Below, piece after piece: positions 17,005 through 26,387 of a stretch of 64,000 bases of DNA. Origin of the DNA: Kamptonema formosum PCC 10802. Lineage in GTDB: Bacteria > Cyanobacteriota > Cyanobacteriia > Cyanobacteriales > Oscillatoriaceae. A model generated the notes under the pieces. It had not been told where the DNA came from. It saw only the letters and a program-made list of their open reading frames with translations, and searched no databases. A program made the position numbers and the translations under genes. The first letter of the stretch is position 1. Every line of letters begins with the position of its first letter. The stretch covers positions 3,175,840 through 3,239,839 of the forward strand of contig NZ_KB235948.1 of the NCBI RefSeq assembly GCF_000332335.1, in the 5' to 3' direction.

Positions 17005-18012
17005 ATGGATGCGGATGAACTGCTGAAGCGATATGCAGAAGGGTACAGGGATTTTAGGGGAGCAAATCTGCCAGAGGCCAACCTGATCGGGGCAAATCTG
17101 ATCAGCATCAACCTCACACAAGCCAATCTGAAAGAAGCTTCCCTGGCCAGGTCAGACCTGAGCCGGGCCTTCCTCATGGAAGCAAAATTAATGGGAGCCT
17201 TCCTCTACGGTGCCGACCTGAGTTTTGTCAAGCTCAAAGGCAGCAACCTCATGGAAGCCGACCTGACAAAAGCGGATCTCAGAGGCGCTCAACTGGCCAA
17301 TGTGGATCTGGCAGGCGCTAAATTGAGCGGCTCTATCCTCAGCTGGGTCACTCTTTATCGGGCTAATTTACCGGGTGTCAACCTGTGCGGTGCCAACCTC
17401 AATGGCATCAACCTGCGCTCGGCCAACCTCACCGGCGCTAACCTCAACTGGACGAACCTCAGTGGGGCCAGATTGAGCGGAGCCACACTCAAAGGGGCGC
17501 AGCTCAACGGAGTCAAACTGAGTCGGGCATTTCTCAACGGGCTCAACCTGGAAGGCATCAACCTCAGCGGCATCGATCTGAGTTCCGCCAAATTCAGCGG
17601 GGCCAAATTGCACGGTGCCAACCTCATCGGTGCCGACCTGACGGAGGCTCAAATGCGGTTTACCGACTTGGACGAGGCAAACCTCAAAAATGCCGACCTG
17701 CATCAAACCAACCTCAGAGGCGCTCATTTCAATGAAGCCAACCTGATGAAAACCGACTTGCGGGAAGCGGACTTGAGGAACGCAGACCTGAGAGGGGCCA
17801 ATCTGAACTTGGCAAACCTCACCGGCGCGGACCTGAGTGGGGCGAACTTGCAGGGAGCTTACCTGTGGGGGGCAGAGCTGGATGGGGCCAACTTGACCGG
17901 TGCGGACCTCCGGGGGGCCAGCCTGCGGGACGCATCCCTGACCGGAGCAAACTGGCGGGATGCTATCCTTGATGGGGCCGTGATGCCGGCTGGCACGCTC
18001 CGCTGCGCCTAA
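17005..18012 (+). CDS. Pentapeptide-repeat protein 1
   Basis: A 335-residue protein made almost entirely of A(D/N)Lxx pentapeptide repeats, which fold into a right-handed quadrilateral beta-helix. The opening MDADELLKRYAEGYRDFRGA is the usual N-terminal cap of cyanobacterial members, and about 60 consecutive repeats follow (for example GANLNGINLRSANLTGANL) to a LDGAVMPAG end. There is no signal peptide, membrane helix or catalytic domain. The ATG at 17005 has AGAGG upstream. A paralogue follows 544 bp downstream on the same strand. Biochemical role is unknown; some family members mimic DNA against gyrase, but nothing here points to that. Confidence 0.92.
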   Translation: MDADELLKRYAEGYRDFRGANLPEANLIGANLISINLTQANLKEASLARSDLSRAFLMEAKLMGAFLYGADLSFVKLKGSNLMEADLTKADLRGAQLANVDLAGAKLSGSILSWVTLYRANLPGVNLCGANLNGINLRSANLTGANLNWTNLSGARLSGATLKGAQLNGVKLSRAFLNGLNLEGINLSGIDLSSAKFSGAKLHGANLIGADLTEAQMRFTDLDEANLKNADLHQTNLRGAHFNEANLMKTDLREADLRNADLRGANLNLANLTGADLSGANLQGAYLWGAELDGANLTGADLRGASLRDASLTGANWRDAILDGAVMPAGTLRCA

Positions 18013-18556
18013 ATTGCATAAACACGCTTTCGCAGAAGTTAAGGGGTTTGTCAAACCCGCTCGCGCCGGCGAGCGGAAAGCCATACGCTAAGAAGCTCGC
18101 GGCGCAGGCCAGTGGGGGCGGAAAGCCGGCTCGGGAAGCAAACTCCTTGCCGGTTAAAGTCTGACGCCACAAGTTTAAACTCATTTAAAGTGACCAGTAA
18201 TTTAAGAGGATAAGGTAGGCGAATTAATTGTAACATCTTCCCCGCCGGTGAACCCTGTTTCTTTCATACAGCTGGCTTGTTTGCGCTCTGTTTTTTTCTG
18301 CCTACCTGTTTATATCACTTTCGGGTGCGTAGATTTTGGCCGTAAGGGGCGGGTCGTTCCAAAATTCCGAAATATATGCCGGTGGCAAAAGTTTGCAGTG
18401 AGGTTCAGGTTTGTAGGGAGAAATGTCGGGGAATGTCCGGCGATTCAATTATCTAATCGTCACACCGGCTCGAAAAGTTAAAAAATTGACTGCCCTCGAC
18501 TGGGGCAACATCAGGGCTGAACTGACGAAGGTTGAGCTGAATTCGGGGAAAATAAT
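18013..18556. other. Gap between the paired pentapeptide genes
   Basis: About 540 bases with no supportable gene. The AT-rich part at 18180-18300 could hold a promoter for the second pentapeptide gene. No strong promoter or terminator is visible. Confidence 0.45.
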
Positions 18557-19483
18557 ATGGAACCTGTGGAATTGCTGCAGCGGATCGCAGCAGGAGAAAG
18601 AAATTTTAGTGGGGCAAATTTAATCGGGGCTAACCTAGAAAGAGCCTGCCTGTTCTGCGTCAATTTGTCGGGGGCAAATCTTGCGGGGGCGAACCTCAGT
18701 CGAGCTTTTCTAACGGGGGCAAATCTCAGTGGGGCATTCCTGCAGCGAGCCGATCTGAGTTATGCCAAAGTCAACGAAGCCAGACTGACCGGCGCAGACT
18801 TGACAAAAGCCAACCTGAAAGGAGCTTTTGCGGTTAAGTCGGTGTTCTCAGGCTGCTCCCTCAGTGGGGCAAACCTCGCGGGGGTCAACCTGCGGCTGTC
18901 TAATTTGGAAGCGGTTAACTTCTGCGGGGCGGATTTGCGGGGAATCAATTTGCGCTCGGCTAATCTGAGGCGAGCCAATCTGAATTGGGCCAACCTCTGT
19001 GGGGCCAGATTGAGCGGTGCCACTCTGCGCGGAGCGCTATTAAATGGGGTGAAATTGAGTGGAGCTTACCTGAATGGAGTGGATCTCAACGGTGCCGATC
19101 TCGATGGGGTGAACTTGAGTGAGGCAAAACTGAGTGGAGCCAATCTCAGTAGGGCAAATCTGTCAGCGGCTAACCTGAGTTCCGCCTATCTGCGCGTGGC
19201 GTTCCTGTCTCGCTCGAACTTTCACGCCGCCAACTTGCACCGGGCGTCGCTGACTAAGGCCGATTTGTGCGAAACAGATCTCAGCTTGGCAGATATCTCG
19301 GAAGCGAATCTGAGTGATGCGGATTTGACTGGGGCCAACCTGACGCTGGCAAATTTGTCTGGAACAGACCTGACTGGGGCTTGCCTGCGGGACGCCGAGC
19401 TGTGGGGCGCTAGTTTGAATACAGCGCAACTGCGCGGTGCCGACTGCAGTCGGGTGGCGCGGGGCGCAGATGGAAGTGGCTGA
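18557..19483 (+). CDS. Pentapeptide-repeat protein 2
   Basis: A 308-residue pentapeptide beta-helix protein beginning MEPVELLQRIAAGERNFSGA, the same cap type as its upstream neighbour. The centre aligns closely with that neighbour (GINLRSANL, then NLNW, then CGARLSGATLRGALLNGVKL against SGARLSGATLKGAQLNGVKL), so the pair arose by duplication. It carries several cysteines in the helix (LFCVNL, FSGCSLSG, NFCGADL) that protein 1 mostly lacks, and ends with a short non-repeat tail. No signal or membrane segment is present. Function is unknown. Confidence 0.92.
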   Translation: MEPVELLQRIAAGERNFSGANLIGANLERACLFCVNLSGANLAGANLSRAFLTGANLSGAFLQRADLSYAKVNEARLTGADLTKANLKGAFAVKSVFSGCSLSGANLAGVNLRLSNLEAVNFCGADLRGINLRSANLRRANLNWANLCGARLSGATLRGALLNGVKLSGAYLNGVDLNGADLDGVNLSEAKLSGANLSRANLSAANLSSAYLRVAFLSRSNFHAANLHRASLTKADLCETDLSLADISEANLSDADLTGANLTLANLSGTDLTGACLRDAELWGASLNTAQLRGADCSRVARGADGSG

Positions 19484-19812
19484 CTTTTTTATTTGAGTTG
19501 TGAAACCGCAGAAACCCGGTTTCTTTAAGAAACCGGGTTTCTGGCCCCCCACAGTTCTCACAAACCATTTAGAACCGCTATATCTGCCCCGCTGGCGTCT
19601 CAGGAAATTGGGCCACCCAACCGGCATCTGGCGGCGTACCGGCGTGCGAGCGCCCAGTCGTCACGCGCAGAGCAGATTTTACCAGAACGCCGGCGGGGCT
19701 GCTGTTGCCCAGATTGCAGAAAAAACAAAAAAACAATCGCACTGCTTGACTTTTATATTAATCTTTGTAAAATCGTCTGCATAACACTCTCTCGGCACAG
19801 AAGCCAGCCTTT
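19484..19812. other. Gap before the fasciclin gene
   Basis: About 330 bases. It holds one AAACCCGGTTT palindrome (19509-19542) right after the pentapeptide stop and an AT-rich part (19715-19795) that may carry the fasciclin promoter. Confidence 0.45.
19509..19542. repeat. AAACCCGGTTT palindromic repeat
   Basis: CAGAAACCCGGTTTCTTT followed by its mirror AAGAAACCGGGTTTCTG forms a long hairpin just after the pentapeptide stop codon. The same element recurs at 20718, 25374, 26277, 30907 and 58781. Confidence 0.85.
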
Positions 19813-20619
19813 ATGAAACCCATCAACCAGATGGCCAAACTGATTCTAGTTGGACTCCTCAGCTTGAGCAGCCTTGTGGCTCTCTCTGCATGCCACCAAG
19901 ATGTCTCCGAGAGCTCCAGCAAGCAGGCCACTGAGAATTCTACTGCTGAGAGTCAGCCAGCAAGCACCGCCTCGTCTGCCGCAGCCGGGACTACAGCCGC
20001 TGCGCCGGCAACTGCACCGGCAGCTGGGATCAAAACAGCAACCACCGCAACCACCGCAACCACAACCCCAGGAAGCACAACCCCAGGTATGGCAACCGCG
20101 CCGGCAGCCACAGCCACCACAGCCGCTACCCCGGCAGCCACAGCCACCACAGCCGCTGCGACAGACGCCGGCAAGACAAATGTGGTGGATCTAGCAGCGT
20201 CTAGCGGTGAATTTACAACTCTGGCAAAAGCAATCGAAGCTGCGGGACTGACTGATACATTAAAAGGAGCTGGCCCTTATACCGTCTTTGCCCCCACAGA
20301 TGCAGCTTTTGCGGCTCTGCCGGCAGGAACCCTAGAAAAATTATTGCTGCCAGAGAATAAAGAAACATTAAAGAAAGTTCTCACCTACCATGTGCTGCAA
20401 GAGCAAGTGACTTCCAAGGACATCAAGCCTGGAGATGTGGCCACTGTGGAGGGAAGTACGGTTAAAGTCGAGCAAACTGGCAGTGAAGTCAAAGTCAACG
20501 ACGCCACAGTCACTAAGCCAGACCTACAGGCGAGCAACGGAGTGATTCACGCCATTGATAAGGTGATTATCCCTCCGGATGTTAAGGCAACTCTCGAATC
20601 TGGCAGCCAATCTAACTAA
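19813..20619 (+). CDS. Fasciclin (FAS1) domain lipoprotein
   Basis: This 268-residue protein starts with a lipoprotein signal: charged MKPINQMAK, a hydrophobic core, and the lipobox LSAC with C27 as the lipidated residue. Residues 35-115 are a low-complexity Ala/Thr/Pro linker (repeated ATATTAATPA). Residues 120-260 form one FAS1 domain (FTTLAKAIEAAGLTDTLK, GPYTVFAPTDAAFAALPAG, VLTYHVL, NGVIHAIDKVIIPP). FAS1 lipoproteins are extracytoplasmic and usually adhesive. The gene stands alone with a terminator 40 bp downstream, so it is monocistronic. The linker's extreme composition suggests it may vary in length between strains. Confidence 0.93.
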   Translation: MKPINQMAKLILVGLLSLSSLVALSACHQDVSESSSKQATENSTAESQPASTASSAAAGTTAAAPATAPAAGIKTATTATTATTTPGSTTPGMATAPAATATTAATPAATATTAAATDAGKTNVVDLAASSGEFTTLAKAIEAAGLTDTLKGAGPYTVFAPTDAAFAALPAGTLEKLLLPENKETLKKVLTYHVLQEQVTSKDIKPGDVATVEGSTVKVEQTGSEVKVNDATVTKPDLQASNGVIHAIDKVIIPPDVKATLESGSQSN

Positions 20620-20658
20620 AAGCTTTAGCGTTAATAACGCCTCACCTAACCCCCCACA

Positions 20659-20689
20659 CCCCTCTTCCCGACAAAGGAAGGGGGGTTTT
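20659..20689 (+). terminator. Rho-independent terminator of the fasciclin gene
   Basis: A 10-bp stem CCCCTCTTCC / GGAAGGGGGG (one T-G pair) with a 7-base loop, followed by TTTTG, 40 bp after the stop codon. Confidence 0.7.
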
Positions 20690-20717
20690 GACTTCCCTCG
20701 GTGCGACAGGAGTCTTT

Positions 20718-20750
20718 GAGGGACTGAGAAACCCGGTTTCTCAGTCCCTC
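20718..20750. repeat. AAACCCGGTTT palindrome in a longer inverted repeat
   Basis: GAGGGACTGAGAAACC / GGTTTCTCAGTCCCTC around a central C is a near-perfect 33-bp palindrome. Confidence 0.8.
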
Positions 20751-21478
20751 ACTAATATGAGAAAGGCTATATTTGACTCATCGTCCAGGCAGCTGACGCT
20801 CACAACCTAAACGGGGTGCCTTTCGAGAAACCGCCAACCGAGATCGTCAACTCGCCGCCATATGCGAATCGCTACGACTGCACCAGCACCTATTCCCTGG
20901 AACTGTAAAGAAAAGCTAGCGCAGCAGATAAGCCGGTGGGAAGCAGAAAATGCCAACAGTCAAAGTTGAATTACAGCTGTCTCTCGAAGCGGAGGGAAAT
21001 CGTTCGCGCTCGCAGATTTAAAGTTATAGCAGTAGGCAGTTAGGTTAGGACGTAGGACAGGCGTCTCGCCTGTCCCAGATATCTTCAGGCCCGGCGTTAG
21101 CGCAGCGGCGCGTAAGCGCTACGCCGTACCTACGTCTAGACTTCGTATCAAGCGTGTCCTAAACAGACTGTTTATTGCTATACAATCTACCAATTTTGAG
21201 GATTAAAAATTAGCCCAGGCACGACTTAGCGGTTTGTTCGCGATGTGGCGGCGGATTTATTTCGGGGTTCTGCCGGTGCCAGGAGTTATCTGTGAGCCCG
21301 CCCCTACGGACAATTTAGCTGAGAAACACGGCTAGCAGCGTTGATTTTTGATTCAACTTGAGATAGACTTGAGATAGAGTAGTGCGATTACTGCGGAACT
21401 TCTAAGGATTGCAGAGCGGCCCAAACCGTTCTCTTCCCGTAAAAGAAGAACCTACTGTTTTAGTGGTAAAATCAGTGT
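20751..21478. other. Gene-free stretch with MITE-like copy C
   Basis: About 730 bases without a supportable gene. 20780-20900 contains a short open stretch with no clear family. 21025-21182 is a MITE-like element. The last 60 bases before 21479 are the likely promoter/leader of the DUF5131 gene. Confidence 0.5.
21025..21182. repeat. MITE-like element, copy C
   Basis: A 158-bp element. The left end TATAGCAGTAGGCAGTTAGG then TTAGGAC is matched at the right by the inverted TATAGCAATAAACAGTCTGT then TTAGGAC. Its interior carries two further hairpins, GACAGGCG/CGCCTGTC and GCGTAAGCGC. Confidence 0.75.
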
Positions 21479-22270
21479 ATGTCTAGCATTCATACGGGTA
21501 TCGAGTGGACTGATAGAACATGGAACCCCACGACTGGCTGCAACAAAGTGAGTCCGGGTTGCACGCACTGTTATGCGGAAGCGCTGACGAAACGTTTCCA
21601 CACAAATTTCCCTCAAGGCTTTAAGCTGACGCTGCACCCAGAGCGCTTAGAAGAGCCTAAACGCTGGCGCAAGCCGAGCCGTATTTTCGTTAATTCGATG
21701 AGCGACCTCTTCCACGAAGAAGTGCCGGTTGAATTCCTCAAACAAGTCTTTGATATCATTCGTGAAACCCCTTGGCACATCTATCAAATTCTGACCAAAC
21801 GGCATGAGCGCCTGCTTGAGCTAGCCGGTCAATTAGATTGGCCTGAAAATATTTGGATGGGCGTGTCTGTGGAGAACCAGCACTATGTTCAGCGTGTTGA
21901 TTGTTTGCGAGAAGTGCCCGCAACGGTGCGATTCCTGTCATGCGAACCGCTTTTAGGCCCTTTGCAACTGGATCTTACAGACATTCACTGGGTTATTGTT
22001 GGTGGCGAGTCTGGGGTAAAACACCGTCCTATGAAAGTAGAGTGGGCGCAGAGCATCCGCGATCAGTGTCAGGAAGCTGAGGTGGCCTTTTTCTTCAAGC
22101 AAGTTGGCGGAAGAACACCCAAAGCTGGAGGGCGGCTTCTGGATGACAGAATTTGGGATGAGATGCCAGAAGCCTGGGCTCTGCACCGCCAGCAATGGGA
22201 AGGGCGCACTGTGGGAGGGTTGCGGAAATCAAATAAAGCCGGTCTTACGGCTTCTTCGGTGGGAATGTAA
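21479..22270 (+). CDS. DUF5131 (phage Gp37/Gp68-like) cysteine-motif protein
   Basis: A 263-residue protein of the DUF5131 family, first named from phage proteins Gp37/Gp68. The N-terminus IEWTDRTWNPTTGCNKVSPG leads into C21-x6-C28-x2-C31 (GCTHCYAEA), a cysteine triad resembling the 4Fe-4S ligands of radical SAM enzymes though with different spacing. Conserved blocks RIFVNSMSDLFHEEVP, ILTKRHERL, WMGVSVENQ, RFLSCEPLLGPL and WVIVGGESG follow, all typical of the family. In many genomes this family sits beside a three-Cys-motif partner (TcmP); no such gene is adjacent here, so it is an orphan. Reaction and substrate are unknown. Confidence 0.85.
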   Translation: MSSIHTGIEWTDRTWNPTTGCNKVSPGCTHCYAEALTKRFHTNFPQGFKLTLHPERLEEPKRWRKPSRIFVNSMSDLFHEEVPVEFLKQVFDIIRETPWHIYQILTKRHERLLELAGQLDWPENIWMGVSVENQHYVQRVDCLREVPATVRFLSCEPLLGPLQLDLTDIHWVIVGGESGVKHRPMKVEWAQSIRDQCQEAEVAFFFKQVGGRTPKAGGRLLDDRIWDEMPEAWALHRQQWEGRTVGGLRKSNKAGLTASSVGM

Positions 22271-22352
22271 CTCTCACCTCGTCTCCAAATGTGTTCTTCC
22301 GTCGTTGAGTACCAGGTGGATCGGCTGTGATTTTCCCTTGCTGCTCGACTGC

Positions 22353-25300
22353 CTACTCCTTCAGCACGCCATACCCCCCACCGCCTGGCGTCTCAATCGC
22401 AAACACATCACCGGCACCCATCTCCACAACCCCCGAACTCCCCAATTCCCCCACAGATCCATCCCGGCGCTCAACATAATTCCGCCCAACAGCAGCATCA
22501 CCCCCTCCATTCAACCCGCAAGGCGGAATAAGGCGACGCCCCGATAAAATCCCAGCCGTCATTGGTTCCAGAAAACGCAGCCGGCGGATCGCCCCATTCC
22601 CGCCACAATAGCGCCCAATTCCCCCACTATTTGGGCGAATCGCAAAACTTTCCAAAAGCACCGGGAAACGCCATTCCAGCACCTCCGGATCGGTGAGGCG
22701 AGAATTCGTCATATGCGTGTGAACCGCATCCGTGCCGGCGAAATCAGCCCCCGCACCCGACCCCCCGCAAATCGTTTCATAATATTGATAGCGCTCATTC
22801 CCAAAGGTAAAATTATTCATCGTTCCCTGCGACGCAGCCATCACCCCCAGCGCACAGTACAGCGCATCCACAATATTCTGCGAAGTCTCCACATTTCCCG
22901 CCACCACCGCCGCCGGATAGCGCGGATTCAGCACGCACCCCTCAGGGATAATAATTTCCAGCGGCTTCAGACAGCCGGCATTCAAAGGAATATCGTCCCG
23001 CACCAGCGTGCGGAAAACATACAGCACAGCCGCCTGACAAATAGCAGCCGGTGCGTTAAAATTGTTGGGGAGTTGCGCGGACGTGCCGGTGAAATCAATT
23101 TTGGCGCGGCGACTCGATTTGTCGATAGAAATCGCCACTTTAATCTGCCCACCGGCATCCATCGGATAACTAAACTCCCCATCTTTCAAAACCTCAATCG
23201 CGCGGCGCACCGACTCCTCAGCATTGTCCTGCACATAACCCATATAAGCCCGCACAGTCTCCAACCCATAGCGCCCCACCATCTTGCGCAGTTCCAGCAC
23301 TCCCCGCTCATTCGCCGCAATCTGCGCCTGCAAATCCGCAATATTTTGCCCCGGATTCCGCGCCGGATACTTGCCAGATGCCAGAAGTTCCAGCACCTCT
23401 TTTTCCCGGAAACACCCCTCCCGAACCAGCAGGAAATTGTCAATCAGAACCCCTTCCTCCTCCACCGTCGTGCTGTGCGGAGGCATAGATCCCGGAGTAA
23501 TCCCCCCAATATCCGCGTGGTGCCCGCGCGACGCCACATAAAACAGAATTCGCTCACCGGCATCCTCAAACACCGGCGTAATTACCGTAATATCCGGCAA
23601 ATGTGTCCCGCCATTATAGGGATTGTTCGACACATAAACATCCCCCGCCTTAATCGTATCACCTTTCGCCGCAATCAAAGCCCGCACACTCTCACTCATC
23701 GAACCCAAATGCACGGGAATGTGCGGCGCATTCGCAACCAGCTGCCCGCCCCCATCAAAAATCGCGCAGGAAAAATCCAGCCGCTCCTTAATATTCACCG
23801 AAGAACTCGTATTTTGCAGCGCAATCCCCATTTGATCCGCAATCGCCCGGAACAAATTATTAAAAATCTCCAACATCACCGGGTCGGCTTTTTTATTCTC
23901 GTTCCCAGGCTCAGCCGGGAAACGATGTTTCTGAGGCTCCGCCTCCTCTAAGGCAACTGAACCCTGACTGAGAAACCGGCTTTCTTTCCCCAGACTCCCC
24001 TCTTCCTTAATAGAAAAAAAGTTGGGAGTGAGAGTCACACCGGCATTGCGGTTCAAAATCAAATCATTGCGCTCAGTCAATTTCGCTTGCCAGCCCAATT
24101 CAAGAACATTCGTCCCCGTCCCCTCTACAATAATAGCCGGCCCAATAACACAATCTCCCGGCTGCAAATCCTCCCGCCGAAACACCGGCGTCTCCCGCCA
24201 CCCACCTGCCGCATACATCCGCACCATCTCCACCGGCACAGGCGAGACGCCGGCACGGCGAGACATACGAGGCACAGGCGTTTCGCCGACGCTGCGGGAC
24301 ACCACCTCAACCGAAACCGCCTCAACAATCAGCCTCTTCTCCGGGGCAACAAACCCGTAACGCTGCAGGTGCGCCCCCTCAAACCGCACCCGCATCTCCC
24401 CAACATCCCCAAAATCCACAACCAGAGGCGCATCCGTCCCCTCATACCGCAAATGCACCCTGCGAAAAACCTCTTCCTTGGCACTCTTGGTGTTTTGCCG
24501 GTTTAATTCCCGCCTCCCCTCCGCTTCCAACTCAACCAAAACCCCATCCAACACCGGCACCAATTCCTCAGACAGCCTCTCCTCAACCGCCCGCTGCCGG
24601 ATTGCCCGCACATCCGCCAAACCCATCCCATACGCTGACAGCACCCCAGCAAAAGGATGGATAAACACCTGTTTCATCCCCAGCGCATCCGCGATCGAAC
24701 AAGCGTGCTGGCCGCCCGCACCCCCAAAGCAGCAAAGCGTATATTCCGAAACATCATACCCCCGCTGCAGGGAGATTTTCTTAATCGCACTCGCCATTTT
24801 TTCCACAGCAATTGCCAGAAACCCAGACGCCACTTCCTCTGGCGTTCTTCCATCCCCAATTTCCGCCGCCAGTGCCGAGAACTTTTGCCGCACCACCTCA
24901 ACATCCACCGGCAAATCCCCATTTTGCCCAAACACCTTCGGGAAAAAAGCCGGTTGAATCTTGCCCAACATAACATTGCAATCCGTCACCGTTAATGGGC
25001 CGCCTTTGCGATAGCAAGCTGGGCCAGGATTGGCCCCCGCAGATTCTGGCCCGACGCGGTAGCGGGAGCCATCGAATTGCAGAATCGAACCCCCACCGGC
25101 AGCGACCGTGTGAATGGCCATCACCGGTGTTCGCAGGCGCACACCGGCAATTTCCGTCTCAAATTCCCGCTCGTACTCCCCGTTATAGTGAGCGACATCC
25201 GTCGAAGTCCCGCCCATGTCAAAGCTGATGATTTTCTCGAACCCCGCCAGGCGAGAAGTCCCCACCGCCCCGACAATTCCGCCTGCCGGTCCCGACAGAA

Positions 25301-26204
25301 TACTGTCTTTTCCCTGGAACTGGCCGGCATCCACCAACCCGCCGTTAGATTGCATAAACATCAGGCGCGGTGCCAGAAACCCGGTTTCTTCAAGAAACCG
25401 GGTTTCTTTGTCTTGCGGAGATCCCAGAAACCGGGTTTCTCCCAGAAACCGGGTTTCTCCCAGGGTTTCTCTGTCCTGCGCTTGCGCCTGAAGCTCACCG
25501 GCAACCCGCTCCACATACCGGCGCAGAATCGGCGACAAATAGGCGTCAACCACAGTGGTATCCCCCCGGCTCACCAGTTTCATCAGGGGGCTGACTTCAT
25601 GAGAGACGGATACTTGACTAAACCCTATTTCTTGTGCTATAATCTTTAATCGCTTTTCGTGGTCGGGGTAGCGATAGCCGTGCATCAATACAATGGCGCA
25701 GGAGCGGATACCGGCATCGTAAGCTTCTTGCAAAGACGCCAGAGCAGTCGTTTCGTCTAGCGGCATGAGTTCCTCGCCGCGAGCGGTGTAGCGTTCTGCG
25801 AGTTCAATGACGCGCTCGTAGAGCATTTCTGGAAGCACAATCTGGCGGGCGAAAATATCTGGCCGGTTTTGATAGCCAATGCGCAAAGCGTCGCGGAAAC
25901 CTTTCGTGATGGCTAGCACCGTGCGGTCGCCTTTGCGCTCCAGCAGGGCATTCGTGGCCACCGTGGTGCCCATTTTTACCACTTCAATCTGTTCTGCCGG
26001 CACCGGCACTCCAGGGGGAATTCCCAAGATATCCCGAATCCCCTGCACCGGCGCGTCAGTGTAGCGTTCGGGATTTTCCGAGAGCAGCTTGTGAATTACC
26101 AATTGGCCATCAGGGCGTCGGGCCACGATATCGGTAAATGTCCCGCCCCGGTCGATCCAGAATTGCCAGCGAGTTTCAGTGTGCGAGCCGGTCGTTGAAT
26201 GCAT
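22353..26204 (-). CDS. 5-oxoprolinase/hydantoinase A-B fusion
   Basis: A 1283-residue ATP-dependent amidohydrolase that joins HyuA-like (about 1-700) and HyuB-like (about 730-1283) halves, like eukaryotic 5-oxoprolinase, which opens 5-oxoproline to glutamate. The HyuA half has the actin-like ATP motifs [16 protein letters not shown] and [16 protein letters not shown]. The HyuB half has [37 protein letters not shown] and [20 protein letters not shown]. The ATG at 26204 is preferred over a TTG nine bases upstream. Residues about 248-280 are a lineage-specific insertion made by AAACCCGGTTT palindromes (ETRFL/ETGFL repeats), and a related KESRFLSQG lies in the inter-half linker. 5-Oxoprolinase is the likeliest activity; hydantoin hydrolysis cannot be ruled out. 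Confidence 0.92.
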   Translation of the reverse strand: MHSTTGSHTETRWQFWIDRGGTFTDIVARRPDGQLVIHKLLSENPERYTDAPVQGIRDILGIPPGVPVPAEQIEVVKMGTTVATNALLERKGDRTVLAITKGFRDALRIGYQNRPDIFARQIVLPEMLYERVIELAERYTARGEELMPLDETTALASLQEAYDAGIRSCAIVLMHGYRYPDHEKRLKIIAQEIGFSQVSVSHEVSPLMKLVSRGDTTVVDAYLSPILRRYVERVAGELQAQAQDRETLGETRFLGETRFLGSPQDKETRFLEETGFLAPRLMFMQSNGGLVDAGQFQGKDSILSGPAGGIVGAVGTSRLAGFEKIISFDMGGTSTDVAHYNGEYEREFETEIAGVRLRTPVMAIHTVAAGGGSILQFDGSRYRVGPESAGANPGPACYRKGGPLTVTDCNVMLGKIQPAFFPKVFGQNGDLPVDVEVVRQKFSALAAEIGDGRTPEEVASGFLAIAVEKMASAIKKISLQRGYDVSEYTLCCFGGAGGQHACSIADALGMKQVFIHPFAGVLSAYGMGLADVRAIRQRAVEERLSEELVPVLDGVLVELEAEGRRELNRQNTKSAKEEVFRRVHLRYEGTDAPLVVDFGDVGEMRVRFEGAHLQRYGFVAPEKRLIVEAVSVEVVSRSVGETPVPRMSRRAGVSPVPVEMVRMYAAGGWRETPVFRREDLQPGDCVIGPAIIVEGTGTNVLELGWQAKLTERNDLILNRNAGVTLTPNFFSIKEEGSLGKESRFLSQGSVALEEAEPQKHRFPAEPGNENKKADPVMLEIFNNLFRAIADQMGIALQNTSSSVNIKERLDFSCAIFDGGGQLVANAPHIPVHLGSMSESVRALIAAKGDTIKAGDVYVSNNPYNGGTHLPDITVITPVFEDAGERILFYVASRGHHADIGGITPGSMPPHSTTVEEEGVLIDNFLLVREGCFREKEVLELLASGKYPARNPGQNIADLQAQIAANERGVLELRKMVGRYGLETVRAYMGYVQDNAEESVRRAIEVLKDGEFSYPMDAGGQIKVAISIDKSSRRAKIDFTGTSAQLPNNFNAPAAICQAAVLYVFRTLVRDDIPLNAGCLKPLEIIIPEGCVLNPRYPAAVVAGNVETSQNIVDALYCALGVMAASQGTMNNFTFGNERYQYYETICGGSGAGADFAGTDAVHTHMTNSRLTDPEVLEWRFPVLLESFAIRPNSGGIGRYCGGNGAIRRLRFLEPMTAGILSGRRLIPPCGLNGGGDAAVGRNYVERRDGSVGELGSSGVVEMGAGDVFAIETPGGGGYGVLKE
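25374..25471. repeat. AAACCCGGTTT repeat cluster inserted in frame in the oxoprolinase gene
   Basis: Four copies of AGAAACC(C)GGTTTCT lie in about 100 bp inside a conserved enzyme. On the coding strand they read [12 protein letters not shown] and [13 protein letters not shown], keeping the frame open. They fall between [16 protein letters not shown] and [11 protein letters not shown]. Confidence 0.9.
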
Positions 26205-26276
26205 GGCAGCCAATCATCACCCCTATTATCTAGCAAAAGTTATTATAGCGTTTTTCAGTTGGATGAACGTGTTTGC

Positions 26277-26295
26277 CTAGAAACCCGGTTTCTTT
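26277..26295. repeat. AAACCCGGTTT palindromic repeat, single copy
   Basis: TAGAAACCCGGTTTCTTTC in the 183-bp gap between the oxoprolinase and GH13 genes. Confidence 0.75.
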
Positions 26296-26387
26296 CAATG
26301 CGTAAGTTATAAAATTGTTACGCATATAATGGCGCGGACACGAGGAGAGCGCTCCCCGTGTCTGCTGCGAGATCGCCAAACTGTTCT

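Noticed and set aside
17368-18084. 238-codon frame antisense to pentapeptide gene 1
   Set aside because: Repetitive valine/glutamine translation produced by the pentapeptide repeat DNA.
22713-23951. 412-codon frame opposite the oxoprolinase gene
   Set aside because: Arginine/histidine/proline-rich translation, no family features, fully inside a conserved enzyme on the other strand: a shadow frame.
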